Below are positions 45,872-56,362 of a DNA stretch of 64,000 nucleotides, piece after piece (position 1 is the stretch's first letter; each line of letters begins with the position of its first letter). The notes under the pieces are model-generated. The model did not search any database, was not told the DNA's origin, and saw only the letters and a program-made list of their open reading frames with translations. Source of the DNA: Ammoniphilus oxalaticus (GTDB taxonomy: Bacteria; Bacillota; Bacilli; Aneurinibacillales; RAOX-1); assembly GCF_003609605.1 (NCBI RefSeq), contig NZ_MCHY01000009.1, positions 551,058 through 615,057 on the forward strand, read 5' to 3'. The translations under genes and the position numbers were made by a program.

Positions 45872-47377
45872 ATGGGTGATAATGGACAGTTAAAAAAAGA
45901 TACTATCAGGGGGCTTTTCTGGACCTTTGCAGACTTCTTTTCCTCTAGAGGAATTGGATTTATAATACAATTGTTATTAGCCCGACTTCTTTTACCAGTT
46001 CATTTTGGGCTGATGGGGATGATCTTAATTGTAATCGCAGTTTCTCAAACAATAGTTGACAGTGGAATGCAAAATGCATTAATTCGTGAAAAGGATTCTA
46101 CCCAGGAAGATTACTCAACAGTTTTTTATTTTAATTTAGTTATTTCATTCTTGCTTTATAGCGTTATTTTTGGAATAGCACCGTATGTAAGTCTATTTTA
46201 TGATGAACCAATTTTAACTGCATTACTACGAGTGTTGGGGATAATCGTAATTATTAATGCATTTAGTATTGTACAGAGAACAATTCTAACAAAAAATATT
46301 GATTTTAAAACCCAGACAATAATAAACATTATCTCTACGTTTTTTTCTGGTATTATTTCGATTGGGCTTGCTTTTTATGGGTTTGGAGTATGGAGTTTAG
46401 TTATTCAAAATGTTGTGGGACAACTTTTACAGTCAATTCTTTTAACAGTGCACAATCGATGGCTACCATCGTTAATTTTTAGTGTTGCGTCTTTTAAAAG
46501 ATTATTTGGATTTGGATGGAAATTGCTCATATCAAGTCTTATAGATACCAGCTATCAAAATTTTTACAATGTTATCATTGGTAGGACTTATTCCACAATT
46601 CCATTAGGGTATTATACACAAGCTCTTATGTTAAGAGATGTTGCGTCAAAATCAATCACATCAGCTGTTCAAAAAGTAACATATCCCGTTTTAAGTAAAA
46701 TGCAAGAGAATGAGGAACAGTTAAAACGTGGTTATCGTACTTTAATCAAGAGCTCAGTTTTTATCACGTTTCCTGTGATGATAGGACTTTCCGCTATTTC
46801 TGGAACGTTAATCCCGTTGTTATTTGGTGAAAAGTGGGCAGGGACTGTGCCCTTTTTCCAAATTTTATGTCTGGCTGGGATGCTCTATCCTTTACAGTCT
46901 ATTAATTTAAATATTCTTCAAGTTAAAGGTCGATCTGACTTGTTTTTAAAACTGGAAATAATAAAAAAAACATTTGGAATAAGTTTGATTACAATAACTA
47001 TAGTACTGAAACTTGGGATGTTCGTATTAGTATGGACATTAGTTATTTCTGCAGTAATCAGTTACTTTATTAATTCATATTATTCTGGGAAATTATTAAA
47101 TTACAGCACTAAACAACAAATTAAAGATATAACTAAGACAATGATATCCACCCTTATCATGGGTATATCAGTCATAATGCTTGGTTCACAATTAGATATG
47201 CTTAATAATTTGTTTTCACTAATTTTACAAATCATGTTGGGTTTCAGTGTGTTTGTTGGGATGTCATTAATTTTAAAATCTAATGAATTAAATTATTTTA
47301 TAAAAACATTGAAAACTCTTTTGAATAAGAAAGTGAAAAATCAAACTGAGATTGAGAAGGTGAGTAATAATCAGTGA
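45872..47377 (+). CDS. Wzx-type flippase (MOP superfamily)
   Basis: 501 aa with about 14 membrane helices. TIRGLFWTFADFFSSRGIGF at the N-terminus and the LARLLLPVHFGLMGM segment are typical of PST/MOP polysaccharide exporters. Translocates the undecaprenyl-linked repeat unit. Its TGA overlaps the GTG of the next gene, tying it to the amino-sugar cassette. Confidence 0.9.
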   Translation: MGDNGQLKKDTIRGLFWTFADFFSSRGIGFIIQLLLARLLLPVHFGLMGMILIVIAVSQTIVDSGMQNALIREKDSTQEDYSTVFYFNLVISFLLYSVIFGIAPYVSLFYDEPILTALLRVLGIIVIINAFSIVQRTILTKNIDFKTQTIINIISTFFSGIISIGLAFYGFGVWSLVIQNVVGQLLQSILLTVHNRWLPSLIFSVASFKRLFGFGWKLLISSLIDTSYQNFYNVIIGRTYSTIPLGYYTQALMLRDVASKSITSAVQKVTYPVLSKMQENEEQLKRGYRTLIKSSVFITFPVMIGLSAISGTLIPLLFGEKWAGTVPFFQILCLAGMLYPLQSINLNILQVKGRSDLFLKLEIIKKTFGISLITITIVLKLGMFVLVWTLVISAVISYFINSYYSGKLLNYSTKQQIKDITKTMISTLIMGISVIMLGSQLDMLNNLFSLILQIMLGFSVFVGMSLILKSNELNYFIKTLKTLLNKKVKNQTEIEKVSNNQ

Positions 47378-48318
47378 AAAAAAACATTATAGCAACGCCG
47401 ATTCAACCTATGAATTATAGTGACGGAAGTAATCATTACTACATAAAACGTGATGATTTACTTCCGTTTTCATTTGGAGGGAATAAAGTCAGGATTGCAG
47501 AGCAGTATTTTCATGATATGAAGAATAAAAACTGTGATTGTATCATTGCTTATGGCAACAGCCGATCCAACCTTTGTCGAGTCATTGCAAATATGAGTAA
47601 ATCACTTAAAATACCTTGCTTTGTAATTTCTCCATCTGATGACTCGGGGGGGCACATTGAGACAAACAATAGTAGAATTGTAAAGGCTTTGGGAGCCAAG
47701 ATGGTATATTGCAATAAAAAGAATATCTCACAAACGGTTAAAAAAGTTATGGATGATTGTATACAGAAGGGCCTGAATCCTTATTACATTTATGGAAATA
47801 TTTTTGGAAAGGGAAACGAAAAGGTAGCTGTTGAGGCATATGCCACAGCTTACGATGAAATAAATGAATTCGAATCAGAAAGCGGTGTCACTTTTGATTA
47901 TATATTCCATGCATCAGGTACGGGTACAACACAGGCTGGATTAATTTGTGGAAGTCTTCTATATGGAGATAATAAAAAGATTGTCGGGATCTCAGTTGCT
48001 CGGAATGCAAGCGATAATAAAGAAATAATTAAACATAATATATCAGAATACATGAACGGAAAAGTATATCGCGAAAAAGATATCTATTTTGAAGATAAAT
48101 ATGTCCTTGGCGGGTATGGGAATTATAATAATGAAATTATCAATGTTATAAATGAAATGCTTAGCCATGATGGTATATCGCTAGACCCTACTTATACCGG
48201 TAAAGCATTCTGGGGAATGACTGAATATTTGAAGGAAAACTCAATTGGAGGTAAAAAGATCCTCTTTATTCATACAGGTGGACTTCCATTGTTTTTTGAT
48301 AACATAAATTTAATTTAA
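47374..48318 (+). CDS. PLP-dependent enzyme of the D-cysteine desulfhydrase / ACC deaminase family
   Basis: 314 aa, fold type II. IKRDDLLPFSFGGNKVR carries the PLP lysine (Lys38), YGNSRSNLCR binds the substrate carboxylate, and SGTGTTQAGL binds the phosphate. GTG start in a GTGA overlap with wzx. Family members act on D-cysteine, ACC or related small amino acids, or do beta-replacement. In this place it may supply or modify an amino acid used by the ligase encoded next; the actual reaction is unknown. Confidence 0.82.
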   Translation: MKKNIIATPIQPMNYSDGSNHYYIKRDDLLPFSFGGNKVRIAEQYFHDMKNKNCDCIIAYGNSRSNLCRVIANMSKSLKIPCFVISPSDDSGGHIETNNSRIVKALGAKMVYCNKKNISQTVKKVMDDCIQKGLNPYYIYGNIFGKGNEKVAVEAYATAYDEINEFESESGVTFDYIFHASGTGTTQAGLICGSLLYGDNKKIVGISVARNASDNKEIIKHNISEYMNGKVYREKDIYFEDKYVLGGYGNYNNEIINVINEMLSHDGISLDPTYTGKAFWGMTEYLKENSIGGKKILFIHTGGLPLFFDNINLI

Positions 48319-48333
48319 GCAAGAGGGGTTATT

Positions 48334-49797
48334 ATGAATATACTATTAACTTCAGTAGGCAGACGCAGTTATCTCGTTAAATATTTTAAAGATGCTTTGG
48401 GGAATAGTGGTGAAGTACACGTTTCAAACAGCAGCGCTATTACCCCTGCTTTCACTTTCGCTGACAAATGTATAGTAACACCTCTTATTTATGATGAGAA
48501 TTATATTCCCTTTTTATTAGATTATTGCGAACAGAATAATATTAAAGCCGTCATATCTCTTTTTGATATCGATCTTCCAGTTTTATCAGCCAATAAGCAT
48601 GCTTTTTTGGAAATAGGGACACAAGTAATTGTTTCGAATAAGTCAGTCATTAATATTTGTAATGATAAGTTTGAAACATATAAATTTTTAATAAATAATG
48701 GATTCAATGCACCGAAAACTCTCATTTCCCTTTATTCTGCACTGGATGCTATACAGTCAAAATCACTAGAATATCCCCTAATCATCAAACCTCGTTGGGG
48801 AATGGGTTCGATAGGGGTGTTTGAGGCTCATAATGAAGATGAGTTGGGTGTTTTTTATAATAAAGTCATTTCAGAAATAAAAGGCAGTTATCTGAAGTAT
48901 GAAATACAAGGAAAGTTGGAAGAAAGTGTTCTAATACAAGAAAAATTGCCCGGACAGGAGTATGGATTAGATATTATTAATAATCTTGATGGGGAATATC
49001 AAAATACAGTTGTTAAGAGGAAGTATGCAATGCGTTCAGGGGAAACTGATAGTGCCGAAACAGTGGACAATTCATTGTTAAAGGATATAGGCGAAAATAT
49101 TAGCAAAAGTCTTCAACATATTGCAAATCTCGATGTAGATGTTTTCTTAAAAGACAATATTCCATATATCTTAGAAATGAACGCAAGGTTTGGTGGAGGG
49201 TATCCCTTTAGTCACATGGCGGGGGTTAATTTACCGTTAGCCATTGTGAAATGGTTAGATGGTCAACAAATTGATAGCACATTGCTTACAGAGAGAATCG
49301 GAGTTTTAGCGCATAAAGATATAGAAATAGTCCATATTCAGAATGAGGTTGATGATTATAAGATTATCAGACTTGAAACAAGCGAAGAAATATGTAATGT
49401 GCTCACTTCTTTTGATTATGTATTTCAGCCGTCGATATCACAGCGGATTGAGAATCTAAATCAATATGCGCAAAAGTTAAAAGATAATGCCCTTGTATAT
49501 GCGGCAAAGGATACCAATAATCAAATTATTGGTTTTGTGGTTTTTTATGTAAATGATATGGAAACAAAAACAGGATATGTAACCTTTCTTGCAGTACAGC
49601 CGTATGCCCGAAGAAGAAAGCTGGGCGAAAAACTTTTAGATTTTTGTATAAATGAATCAAGAGAAAATGAGATGTCTTCTCTAAAATTAGAAGTCCGCAA
49701 GCATAATGAGAAGGCTATACGATTATATGAGAAAAACGGTTTTGAATATTGTGATGAGGCTTCTGGGGATTCAGTGTATATGATTAAGAAATTGTAG
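48334..49797 (+). CDS. Fusion of an ATP-grasp ligase with a GNAT acetyltransferase
   Basis: 487 aa. Residues 1-330 form an ATP-grasp protein like the carbamoyl-phosphate-synthase large-chain type: ILLTSVGRRSYLVKYF, YPLIIKPRWGMGSIGV (ATP Lys), LEMNARFGGGYP (metal ligands). From about 390 to the end is a GNAT domain with FLAVQPYARRRKLGEKLLDF (acetyl-CoA loop) and YEKNGFEY. ATP-grasp enzymes join a carboxylate to an amine via an acyl phosphate. Between a PLP enzyme and a sugar aminotransferase it plausibly couples an amino acid to an amino sugar and acetylates it. Confidence 0.85.
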   Translation: MNILLTSVGRRSYLVKYFKDALGNSGEVHVSNSSAITPAFTFADKCIVTPLIYDENYIPFLLDYCEQNNIKAVISLFDIDLPVLSANKHAFLEIGTQVIVSNKSVINICNDKFETYKFLINNGFNAPKTLISLYSALDAIQSKSLEYPLIIKPRWGMGSIGVFEAHNEDELGVFYNKVISEIKGSYLKYEIQGKLEESVLIQEKLPGQEYGLDIINNLDGEYQNTVVKRKYAMRSGETDSAETVDNSLLKDIGENISKSLQHIANLDVDVFLKDNIPYILEMNARFGGGYPFSHMAGVNLPLAIVKWLDGQQIDSTLLTERIGVLAHKDIEIVHIQNEVDDYKIIRLETSEEICNVLTSFDYVFQPSISQRIENLNQYAQKLKDNALVYAAKDTNNQIIGFVVFYVNDMETKTGYVTFLAVQPYARRRKLGEKLLDFCINESRENEMSSLKLEVRKHNEKAIRLYEKNGFEYCDEASGDSVYMIKKL

Positions 49798-49811
49798 CAG
49801 AGGAGAAGATT

Positions 49812-50906
49812 ATGAAACCTATTCAAGTAACTCAATCCTCAATGCCCAACTTTAATGATTATATAGAGGAAATCAGGGATCTGTGGGATAGTCGATGGTT
49901 AACAAATATGGGGGTAAAACATAATCAATTAGAAAAAGAATTATCACATTATTTAAATACCCCTTACGTTAATCTTTTTACTAACGGACATCTTGCGTTG
50001 GAATGTGCGATAGCAGCTTTTAATCTCAAAGGAGAAGTTATAACAACGCCATTCACATTTGTGTCAACAACACATGCAATAGTACGAAATGGTTTAAAGC
50101 CTGTCTTCTGTGACATCAATTTGGATAATTATAATATTGATACAAGTAAGCTGGAAAGTCTTATAACGGATAAGACTTCGGCAATTATCCCTGTCCATGT
50201 CTATGGGAATATTTGCAATGTTGAAGAGATCGATAGGATAGCTAAAAAGTATGATCTTAAGGTAATCTATGATGCTGCGCACGCATTTGGTGTAACGGTA
50301 GATGGTGTTGGTGTTGGGAACTTTGGGGATGCTTCCATGTTTAGTTTCCATGCGACAAAAGTATTTAATACAATCGAAGGAGGAGCAGTAACCTTTAGGA
50401 ATTCAAATCTAAAAGAAACGTTAAATAGTATAAAGAACTTTGGTATTAAAGGTCGAGAGACTATTGAATATGTTAGTGGTAACGCAAAAATGAATGAATT
50501 TCAAGCTGCCATGGGGCTTTGTAATTTACGTCATGTTGAAGATGAAATAAATAAGCGTAAATTGGTAGTGAATAGATATAAAGAAAGGCTTAGTAATATA
50601 AAAGGGATAAGACTGCTTCAACTTCAAAAAGGCGTTAAAAGTAATTTTGCATATTTTCCTGTTGTTTTTGATGGTTATAAAATGAATCGTGATGAGATAG
50701 CTGAATCCTTGGCAATTAAAAATATTTTTGCAAGAAAATATTTTTATCCATTAACAAATAGTCTTGACTGTTATGAACAAAAATATGATGTTGATTTAAC
50801 CCCAGTAGCCAAATTTGTTTCGCAAAATGTATTAACTTTGCCGCTTTATGCGGATCTGTCTTTAGATGATGTTGATTTAATATGCGACACCGTTTTAGGG
50901 ACTTAA
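49812..50906 (+). CDS. DegT/DnrJ/EryC1/StrS sugar aminotransferase
   Basis: 364 aa PLP enzyme. DAAHAFG and the lysine of [10 protein letters not shown] (Lys183) are conserved; FSFHATKVF instead of FS.H..K is the normal VioA/WecE-type form. Transfers an amino group to a 4-keto sugar nucleotide. Since RfbA and RfbB follow, dTDP-4-keto-6-deoxyglucose is the likely substrate, giving dTDP-4-amino-4,6-dideoxyhexose. AGAGGAGAAG precedes the ATG. Confidence 0.9.
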   Translation: MKPIQVTQSSMPNFNDYIEEIRDLWDSRWLTNMGVKHNQLEKELSHYLNTPYVNLFTNGHLALECAIAAFNLKGEVITTPFTFVSTTHAIVRNGLKPVFCDINLDNYNIDTSKLESLITDKTSAIIPVHVYGNICNVEEIDRIAKKYDLKVIYDAAHAFGVTVDGVGVGNFGDASMFSFHATKVFNTIEGGAVTFRNSNLKETLNSIKNFGIKGRETIEYVSGNAKMNEFQAAMGLCNLRHVEDEINKRKLVVNRYKERLSNIKGIRLLQLQKGVKSNFAYFPVVFDGYKMNRDEIAESLAIKNIFARKYFYPLTNSLDCYEQKYDVDLTPVAKFVSQNVLTLPLYADLSLDDVDLICDTVLGT

Positions 50907-50973
50907 AGGAGATGGGTTGGTTTATAGTGGCTGCGAGACTCTAGATCTATATTTTCTAAAAGGAGAGATCATT

Positions 50974-51867
50974 GTGAAAGGGATAATATTAGCAGGTGGT
51001 TCGGGTACTCGCCTTTATCCATTAACTAAGGCTGTTTCAAAGCAAATATTACCTGTTTATGATAAACCTATGATTTATTATCCGTTGTCTGTTTTAATGT
51101 TGGCAGGAATAAGAGAAATTTTGATTATTTCTACACCTAGAGATGTGGACGTATTTAAGGAGTTGCTAGGTGATGGCAGCAAACTGGGAGTTAAGTTTGA
51201 ATATGCGATTCAAGAAGAACCTAATGGTCTAGCGGAGGCTTTTATTATTGGGAAAGATTTTATCGGTGATTCAGCAGTTTCGTTAGTCTTAGGAGATAAT
51301 ATTTTCTATGGCTCTGATTTTGGAAATCGCTTAAAAAGGGCTGCAACTTTACAAAGTGGCGGAATTATATTCGGATGTTATGTTAAGGATCCAAGAGCTT
51401 ATGGTGTAGTAGAAGTTGATGAGAATATGAATGCAATATCAATCGAAGAAAAACCTGAAGATCCGAAATCATCTTATGCGGTTCCAGGTTTATACTTTTT
51501 CGATAATAAGGTAGTGGATATTGCAAAGAATGTAAGCCCATCAGAGCGGGGTGAAGTTGAAATCACGTCAGTGATAGAAGAGTACCTCAAAAGGGGGGAA
51601 TTAAAAGTACAACTAACTGGGCGGGGTTTGGCCTGGCTTGATACAGGAACGCACGAATCTCTACTTGAAGCATCTAATTTTGTTGAAGCTATACAAAACC
51701 GCCAAGGGTTATATGTCGCTTGTATCGAAGAAATAGCTTATCGAAGGGGATATATAGATAAAGAACAATTACTTGCTCTCGCACAACCACTGTTAAAAAC
51801 AGATTATGGACAGTATTTAGTTGAGGTAGCCCTTCAATCACAACATACGGAATTAACGATGGTATAG
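50974..51867 (+). CDS. rfbA: Glucose-1-phosphate thymidylyltransferase
   Basis: 297 aa. [32 protein letters not shown] and the metal loop VLGDNIFYG are complete. Activates Glc-1-P to dTDP-glucose. The GTG at 50974, eight bases after AAAGGAGA, is preferred; the frame opens at 50917. Pairs with rfbB; no rfbC or rfbD in the window. Confidence 0.95.
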   Translation: MKGIILAGGSGTRLYPLTKAVSKQILPVYDKPMIYYPLSVLMLAGIREILIISTPRDVDVFKELLGDGSKLGVKFEYAIQEEPNGLAEAFIIGKDFIGDSAVSLVLGDNIFYGSDFGNRLKRAATLQSGGIIFGCYVKDPRAYGVVEVDENMNAISIEEKPEDPKSSYAVPGLYFFDNKVVDIAKNVSPSERGEVEITSVIEEYLKRGELKVQLTGRGLAWLDTGTHESLLEASNFVEAIQNRQGLYVACIEEIAYRRGYIDKEQLLALAQPLLKTDYGQYLVEVALQSQHTELTMV

Positions 51868-51916
51868 AACTATATAATGGGACGTAAATTTGAATGAGAG
51901 TGGAAGGGTGAAATAA

Positions 51917-52936
51917 ATGACAATAAAGAAAGTGCTTGTTACTGGTGGAGCAGGTTTTATTGGTGGTAACTTTGTAAGGTACATGGCTGATAAATATAGT
52001 GATTATCAAATTTATAACTTAGATTTATTAACGTATGCCGGTGATTTAACAAAACATCGAGATATTGAGAACAAAGCCAATTACCACTTTATTAAAGCTG
52101 ATATCGCCAATCGAGACGAAATCAAGCCTCTTTTTGAAAAAGAGAGGTTTGATTATGTTATTCATTTTGCTGCAGAGAGTCATGTTGATCGTTCCATTAC
52201 CGATCCAGAGATATTCATCCGTACCAATGTGTTAGGAACCCAAGTTTTATTAGATGCTGCAAGAGAATTTGCGGTTACAAAATTTGTGCATGTTTCTACG
52301 GATGAAGTATATGGAGAACTAGATTTTGATCCGAACACATTTTTCACAGAGGATACACCTTTACAGCCGAATAGTCCATACAGCGCGAGTAAAGCGTCAT
52401 CGGACTTTTTAGTTCGCTCCTATTATGAGACCTATGGATTACCAATGAATATAACACGTTGTTCTAACAATTATGGACCCTATCATTTTCCCGAAAAATT
52501 GATACCTTTAACTATTTCTCGTGTGCTGAATGATCAGAAGGTACCAGTCTATGGGGATGGGAAAAATATACGTGATTGGTTACATGTGATAGACCATTGC
52601 GCGGCCATAGATTTAGTCATGCATAAAGCGCCAAGTGGTGAGGTTTATAATATTGGCGGACATAATGAACGTACAAACTTAGAAGTAGTAAAAACAATTA
52701 TTCATGCTTTGGGTAAATCGGAAGATCTGATTGAATTTGTAGAGGATCGACTAGGCCATGATAAGCGCTATGCGATTGATCCGACTAAACTAGAACAACT
52801 TGGCTGGAAACCTACATATACTTTCGAGACTGGAATAGCTCAAACCATTCAGTGGTATCTGGATAATAAAGAATGGTGGGAGCAAATTATCAGTGGAGAG
52901 TACCAAAAATATTTTGAAAAGCAGTATGCTATGTAA
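51917..52936 (+). CDS. rfbB: dTDP-glucose 4,6-dehydratase
   Basis: 339 aa. NAD-binding TGGAGFIGGNFVRY, the catalytic STDEVYGEL (Thr128, Asp129, Glu130) and YSASK (Tyr155, Lys159). Produces dTDP-4-keto-6-deoxyglucose, the branch point to rhamnose, viosamine or fucosamine-type sugars. Followed by the operon terminator; GGAAGGGTG upstream of ATG. Confidence 0.96.
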   Translation: MTIKKVLVTGGAGFIGGNFVRYMADKYSDYQIYNLDLLTYAGDLTKHRDIENKANYHFIKADIANRDEIKPLFEKERFDYVIHFAAESHVDRSITDPEIFIRTNVLGTQVLLDAAREFAVTKFVHVSTDEVYGELDFDPNTFFTEDTPLQPNSPYSASKASSDFLVRSYYETYGLPMNITRCSNNYGPYHFPEKLIPLTISRVLNDQKVPVYGDGKNIRDWLHVIDHCAAIDLVMHKAPSGEVYNIGGHNERTNLEVVKTIIHALGKSEDLIEFVEDRLGHDKRYAIDPTKLEQLGWKPTYTFETGIAQTIQWYLDNKEWWEQIISGEYQKYFEKQYAM

Positions 52937-52948
52937 ATTCTAAATGTT

Positions 52949-52995
52949 AAGCCGTCTGAGTCTACAGAGTAGACTCAGACGGCTTTGTTTTTTTA
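52949..52995 (+). terminator. Strong intrinsic terminator of the EPS operon
   Basis: A perfect 17-bp stem: AAGCCGTCTGAGTCTAC (52949-52965), loop AGA, complementary arm to 52985, then TGTTTTTTTATTTT. Confidence 0.96.
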
Positions 52996-53039
52996 TTTTC
53001 TATAATTTTTATTTTCTATAAATAGAGGAGTGTGTAGAG

Positions 53040-54206
53040 ATGAAAATAACAGTAGCAGGTACAGGCTATGTCGGGTTATCCAATGCCGTTTTATTAGCCC
53101 AGCATAATGAAGTGATAGCTTTGGATATTATTCAAGAGAAGGTGGACTTGATCAACAATAAAAAATCGCCGATTGCCGATCGCGAGATTGAAGATTTTTT
53201 GGCAACGAAACAATTGAATTTAACGGCAACGACTGATCAGGAAAAGGCGTTCAGTGAAGCCGAGTACGTCATTATATCCACGCCGACGGATTATGACCCC
53301 GATGCGAATTATTTCGATACAAAGAGCGTGGAGGCGGTTATAGCGAGTGTTTTATCGATTAACCCTGATGCGGTCATGATCATTAAGTCAACGATTCCTG
53401 TTGGTTATACGGAACGAATCAAGGAACAGTTTGAAACGGACAATATCATTTTCTCACCCGAATTTTTAAGAGAAGGCAACGCCCTGTATGATAACTTGCA
53501 CCCTTCCAGAATCATTGTTGGGGAACAATCCGAACGGGCGAAAGTATTTGCCAATCTACTGATGCAAGGGGCGGTCAAAGAGGATATCCCTGTCCTTTTT
53601 ACAAACTCCACTGAAGCGGAAGCGATTAAACTCTTTTCAAACACATACCTTGCGATGCGCGTCGCTTTTTTTAATGAGCTCGATTCGTATGCAGAAGTAA
53701 GGGGACTAGACACGAAACAAATCATTGAGGGCGTTGGATTGGATCCACGGATTGGGAGTCACTACAACAACCCATCTTTTGGCTATGGCGGCTACTGCCT
53801 ACCGAAAGATACGAAGCAAATGTTAGCGAACTACGCGGATATTCCAAACAACATTATGACCGCGATCGTGGATGCCAACCGCACCAGAAAGGATCACGTC
53901 GCCGATCAAATCATTAACAAAGATCCAAAAATCGTCGGAATCTATCGTCTAACAATGAAAACAGACTCCGATAACTTTAGACAGTCGGCCATTCAAGGTG
54001 TCATGAAGCGTATTAAAGGGAAAGGCATTGAAGTTGTCATCTACGAACCTACGCTGAATGAAGAGACATTTTATAATTCACGAGTTATCAATGACTTTGA
54101 TACGTTCAAACAGGAGTGTGACGTCATCATCGCCAACCGCCTATCCGATGATTTGAAAGACGTTGCGGACAAGGTGTATACGCGGGATGTGTTTAGTCGG
54201 GACTAG
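53040..54206 (+). CDS. ugd: UDP-glucose/UDP-sugar 6-dehydrogenase
   Basis: 388 aa, the compact bacterial form. [16 protein letters not shown] (NAD), [11 protein letters not shown], and the catalytic Cys253 in [13 protein letters not shown]. Oxidises UDP-glucose to UDP-glucuronate for the EPS. It has its own position behind the EPS terminator; base composition returns to that of the core genome. Confidence 0.93.
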   Translation: MKITVAGTGYVGLSNAVLLAQHNEVIALDIIQEKVDLINNKKSPIADREIEDFLATKQLNLTATTDQEKAFSEAEYVIISTPTDYDPDANYFDTKSVEAVIASVLSINPDAVMIIKSTIPVGYTERIKEQFETDNIIFSPEFLREGNALYDNLHPSRIIVGEQSERAKVFANLLMQGAVKEDIPVLFTNSTEAEAIKLFSNTYLAMRVAFFNELDSYAEVRGLDTKQIIEGVGLDPRIGSHYNNPSFGYGGYCLPKDTKQMLANYADIPNNIMTAIVDANRTRKDHVADQIINKDPKIVGIYRLTMKTDSDNFRQSAIQGVMKRIKGKGIEVVIYEPTLNEETFYNSRVINDFDTFKQECDVIIANRLSDDLKDVADKVYTRDVFSRD

Positions 54207-54273
54207 TTTTGTTTCGTTATAAACATGTAAGTCTGATGAATAGAAGTTGTTTCGATAAAGGAGTGGATGAACC

Positions 54274-55635
54274 ATGGGAAAATATTTTGGTACGGATGGC
54301 GTCAGAGGAGTAGTGAACGAAGAGTTAACGCCCGAGTTGGCTTTTAAGCTAGGTCGATGCGGTGGGTATGTCCTCACAAAGGATCTTCAGGGTAAAAGGC
54401 CGAGGGTGCTGATTGGAAAGGATACACGGATTTCTGGGTGTATGTTGGAGGCTTCCTTGGTTGCGGGCTTGCTTTCGATTGGGGTAGACGTCATGCGATT
54501 AGGGGTGATCTCAACGCCAGGGGTTGCGTACTTAACCCGATCACTCGAAGCCGATGCGGGCGTGATGATCTCCGCTTCACACAATCCGTTTCAGGATAAT
54601 GGCATTAAGTTTTTTGGCGGGGACGGATTTAAACTTTCAGATGAACAAGAGGCGGAAATAGAGGACTTGATCGATCGCAAAGAGGATCAACTGCCTCGTC
54701 CCATAGCGGATGAAGTCGGAACTGTGATGGAATTTCGTGAGGGTGGACAAAAATACATATCCTATTTAAAAACAACGGTGAAGAACGAGTTCAACGGTTT
54801 AAAAGTCGTTTTAGATTGCGCCCATGGAGCAGCCTATTCACTCGCCCCTCAATTGTTCCGAGACTTAGGGGCGGAGACGGTCATCTTGGCCAATCAACCG
54901 GACGGATTGAATATCAATCAAGCATGCGGATCCACCCATCCAGAATCGTTACAAAAAGCGGTGATCGAGCATCAAGCGGATGTGGGACTTGCTTTTGACG
55001 GGGATGCGGATCGACTCATTGCTGTCGATGAAAATGGGGAGATTGTGGATGGAGATCAGATCATGTTTATCTTAGCTGCGGCAATGGCAAAAGATCTTCG
55101 TCTCAATCAAAAAACAGTCGTATCTACGGTAATGAGCAACATCGGCTTTTATAAGGGGATACAGGAGCAAGGATTAATGGCGAAACAAACACAAGTAGGC
55201 GATCGCTATGTCATGGAAGAGATGCGTAGAGAGGGTTATAATCTAGGTGGAGAACAGTCAGGTCATCTCATCCTGCTCGATTATAATACGACAGGGGATG
55301 GGATGCTATCGGGACTTCAATTGCTAGACATCATCAGATCGGAAGGCAAACCATTGTCTGAATTGGCCGCGCAGATGAACAAGTTTCCTCAAATCCTCGT
55401 TAACGTCCGGGTCGAAGATAAAACAGGCTGGGATACGAACGATCGGATTCAAGAGGCGATCCGTAGCGTAGAAGACAAGCTAGGCGAAAATGGACGGGTG
55501 CTTGTTCGACCATCCGGCACGGAACCGCTGATCCGCGTCATGGCGGAGGGGCCAGATGAAACGGAACTAGAACAATACGTGAACGCTATTGCAGAAGCGA
55601 TTAAAGAAGAACTGAAGAGCGGGATTTTAGTGTAG
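54274..55635 (+). CDS. glmM: Phosphoglucosamine mutase GlmM
   Basis: 453 aa. [20 protein letters not shown] is the family N-terminus; phosphoserine Ser102 in [13 protein letters not shown], metal loop DGDADRLIA, and [12 protein letters not shown]. Converts GlcN-6-P to GlcN-1-P for UDP-GlcNAc. In most Bacillales glmM follows cdaA and ybbR; here it stands alone behind the EPS genes, so it may be a second copy. Confidence 0.93.
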   Translation: MGKYFGTDGVRGVVNEELTPELAFKLGRCGGYVLTKDLQGKRPRVLIGKDTRISGCMLEASLVAGLLSIGVDVMRLGVISTPGVAYLTRSLEADAGVMISASHNPFQDNGIKFFGGDGFKLSDEQEAEIEDLIDRKEDQLPRPIADEVGTVMEFREGGQKYISYLKTTVKNEFNGLKVVLDCAHGAAYSLAPQLFRDLGAETVILANQPDGLNINQACGSTHPESLQKAVIEHQADVGLAFDGDADRLIAVDENGEIVDGDQIMFILAAAMAKDLRLNQKTVVSTVMSNIGFYKGIQEQGLMAKQTQVGDRYVMEEMRREGYNLGGEQSGHLILLDYNTTGDGMLSGLQLLDIIRSEGKPLSELAAQMNKFPQILVNVRVEDKTGWDTNDRIQEAIRSVEDKLGENGRVLVRPSGTEPLIRVMAEGPDETELEQYVNAIAEAIKEELKSGILV

Positions 55636-55692
55636 GGTCTATGTATGATGCATGTTGGAAAAGAAAGCTAATACAAGGAGCGCGCTCGAAAC

Positions 55693-56334
55693 ATGCAGAC
55701 TGATAAAAGTCGATTGAAGCGCTATCAGAAGACCCGAAGGAGAAAACGGAAATGGGTGAGACGTTTCCTGTTTGCATCGATTTTCATGTCGCTTTTCTTG
55801 TTTGCTGGCGTATTCCTCGTCGTTAACGAACAACCAAAAGCAGCGGATGCGGTTATCGTTTTGAGTGGAGGTTCTGGTCGGATAGAGCATGGTTTGGAGT
55901 TAATGAATGAAGGGTATGCTGATCATCTGATTCTCTCCAACGGATTAAGCTCGGACCTAAAAAAGAAAGCGAATAACGTTCTTTCCTCCTCATCGATCGT
56001 GATCGAAGACCAGGCCTCTAGTACGTTGGAAAACGCAATGTTTACAAAGGAAATCATGATGAAGAGAAACTGGCGCTCCGCGATCGTTGTTTCATCCGAT
56101 TATCATATGAGGCGAGTCAAGTACCTGTTTGATCGAACCTATCGAGGATCTGACATTGAACTAACGTTTGTAGCTAGCAAAAGTCGGCATCCTCACCCAC
56201 TTAAATGGTGGACAACGAAAGCAAGCAGAAAAGCGACAGTCAATGAATATCTAAAGCTAACTGGCAACACGTTTGGTATGCATGGCGAGAAGGCGAAAGC
56301 CGAGTTGAGGAAGATCAATCGATTGTTGTTTTAA
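55693..56334 (+). CDS. YdcF-like (DUF218) membrane protein
   Basis: 213 aa. A very basic N-terminus (KRYQKTRRRKRKWVRR) precedes one membrane helix (about 24-44); the DUF218 domain follows with ADAVIVLSGGSGRIEHGLEL, EDQASSTLENA and VVSSDYHMRRVKYL. Such proteins (YdcF, SanA, ElyC) act in envelope or undecaprenyl-linked metabolism. AAGGAG lies about 15 nt before the ATG. Confidence 0.88.
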   Translation: MQTDKSRLKRYQKTRRRKRKWVRRFLFASIFMSLFLFAGVFLVVNEQPKAADAVIVLSGGSGRIEHGLELMNEGYADHLILSNGLSSDLKKKANNVLSSSSIVIEDQASSTLENAMFTKEIMMKRNWRSAIVVSSDYHMRRVKYLFDRTYRGSDIELTFVASKSRHPHPLKWWTTKASRKATVNEYLKLTGNTFGMHGEKAKAELRKINRLLF

Positions 56335-56362
56335 GATAAACATATAGGCGGTGAAATAGAGC

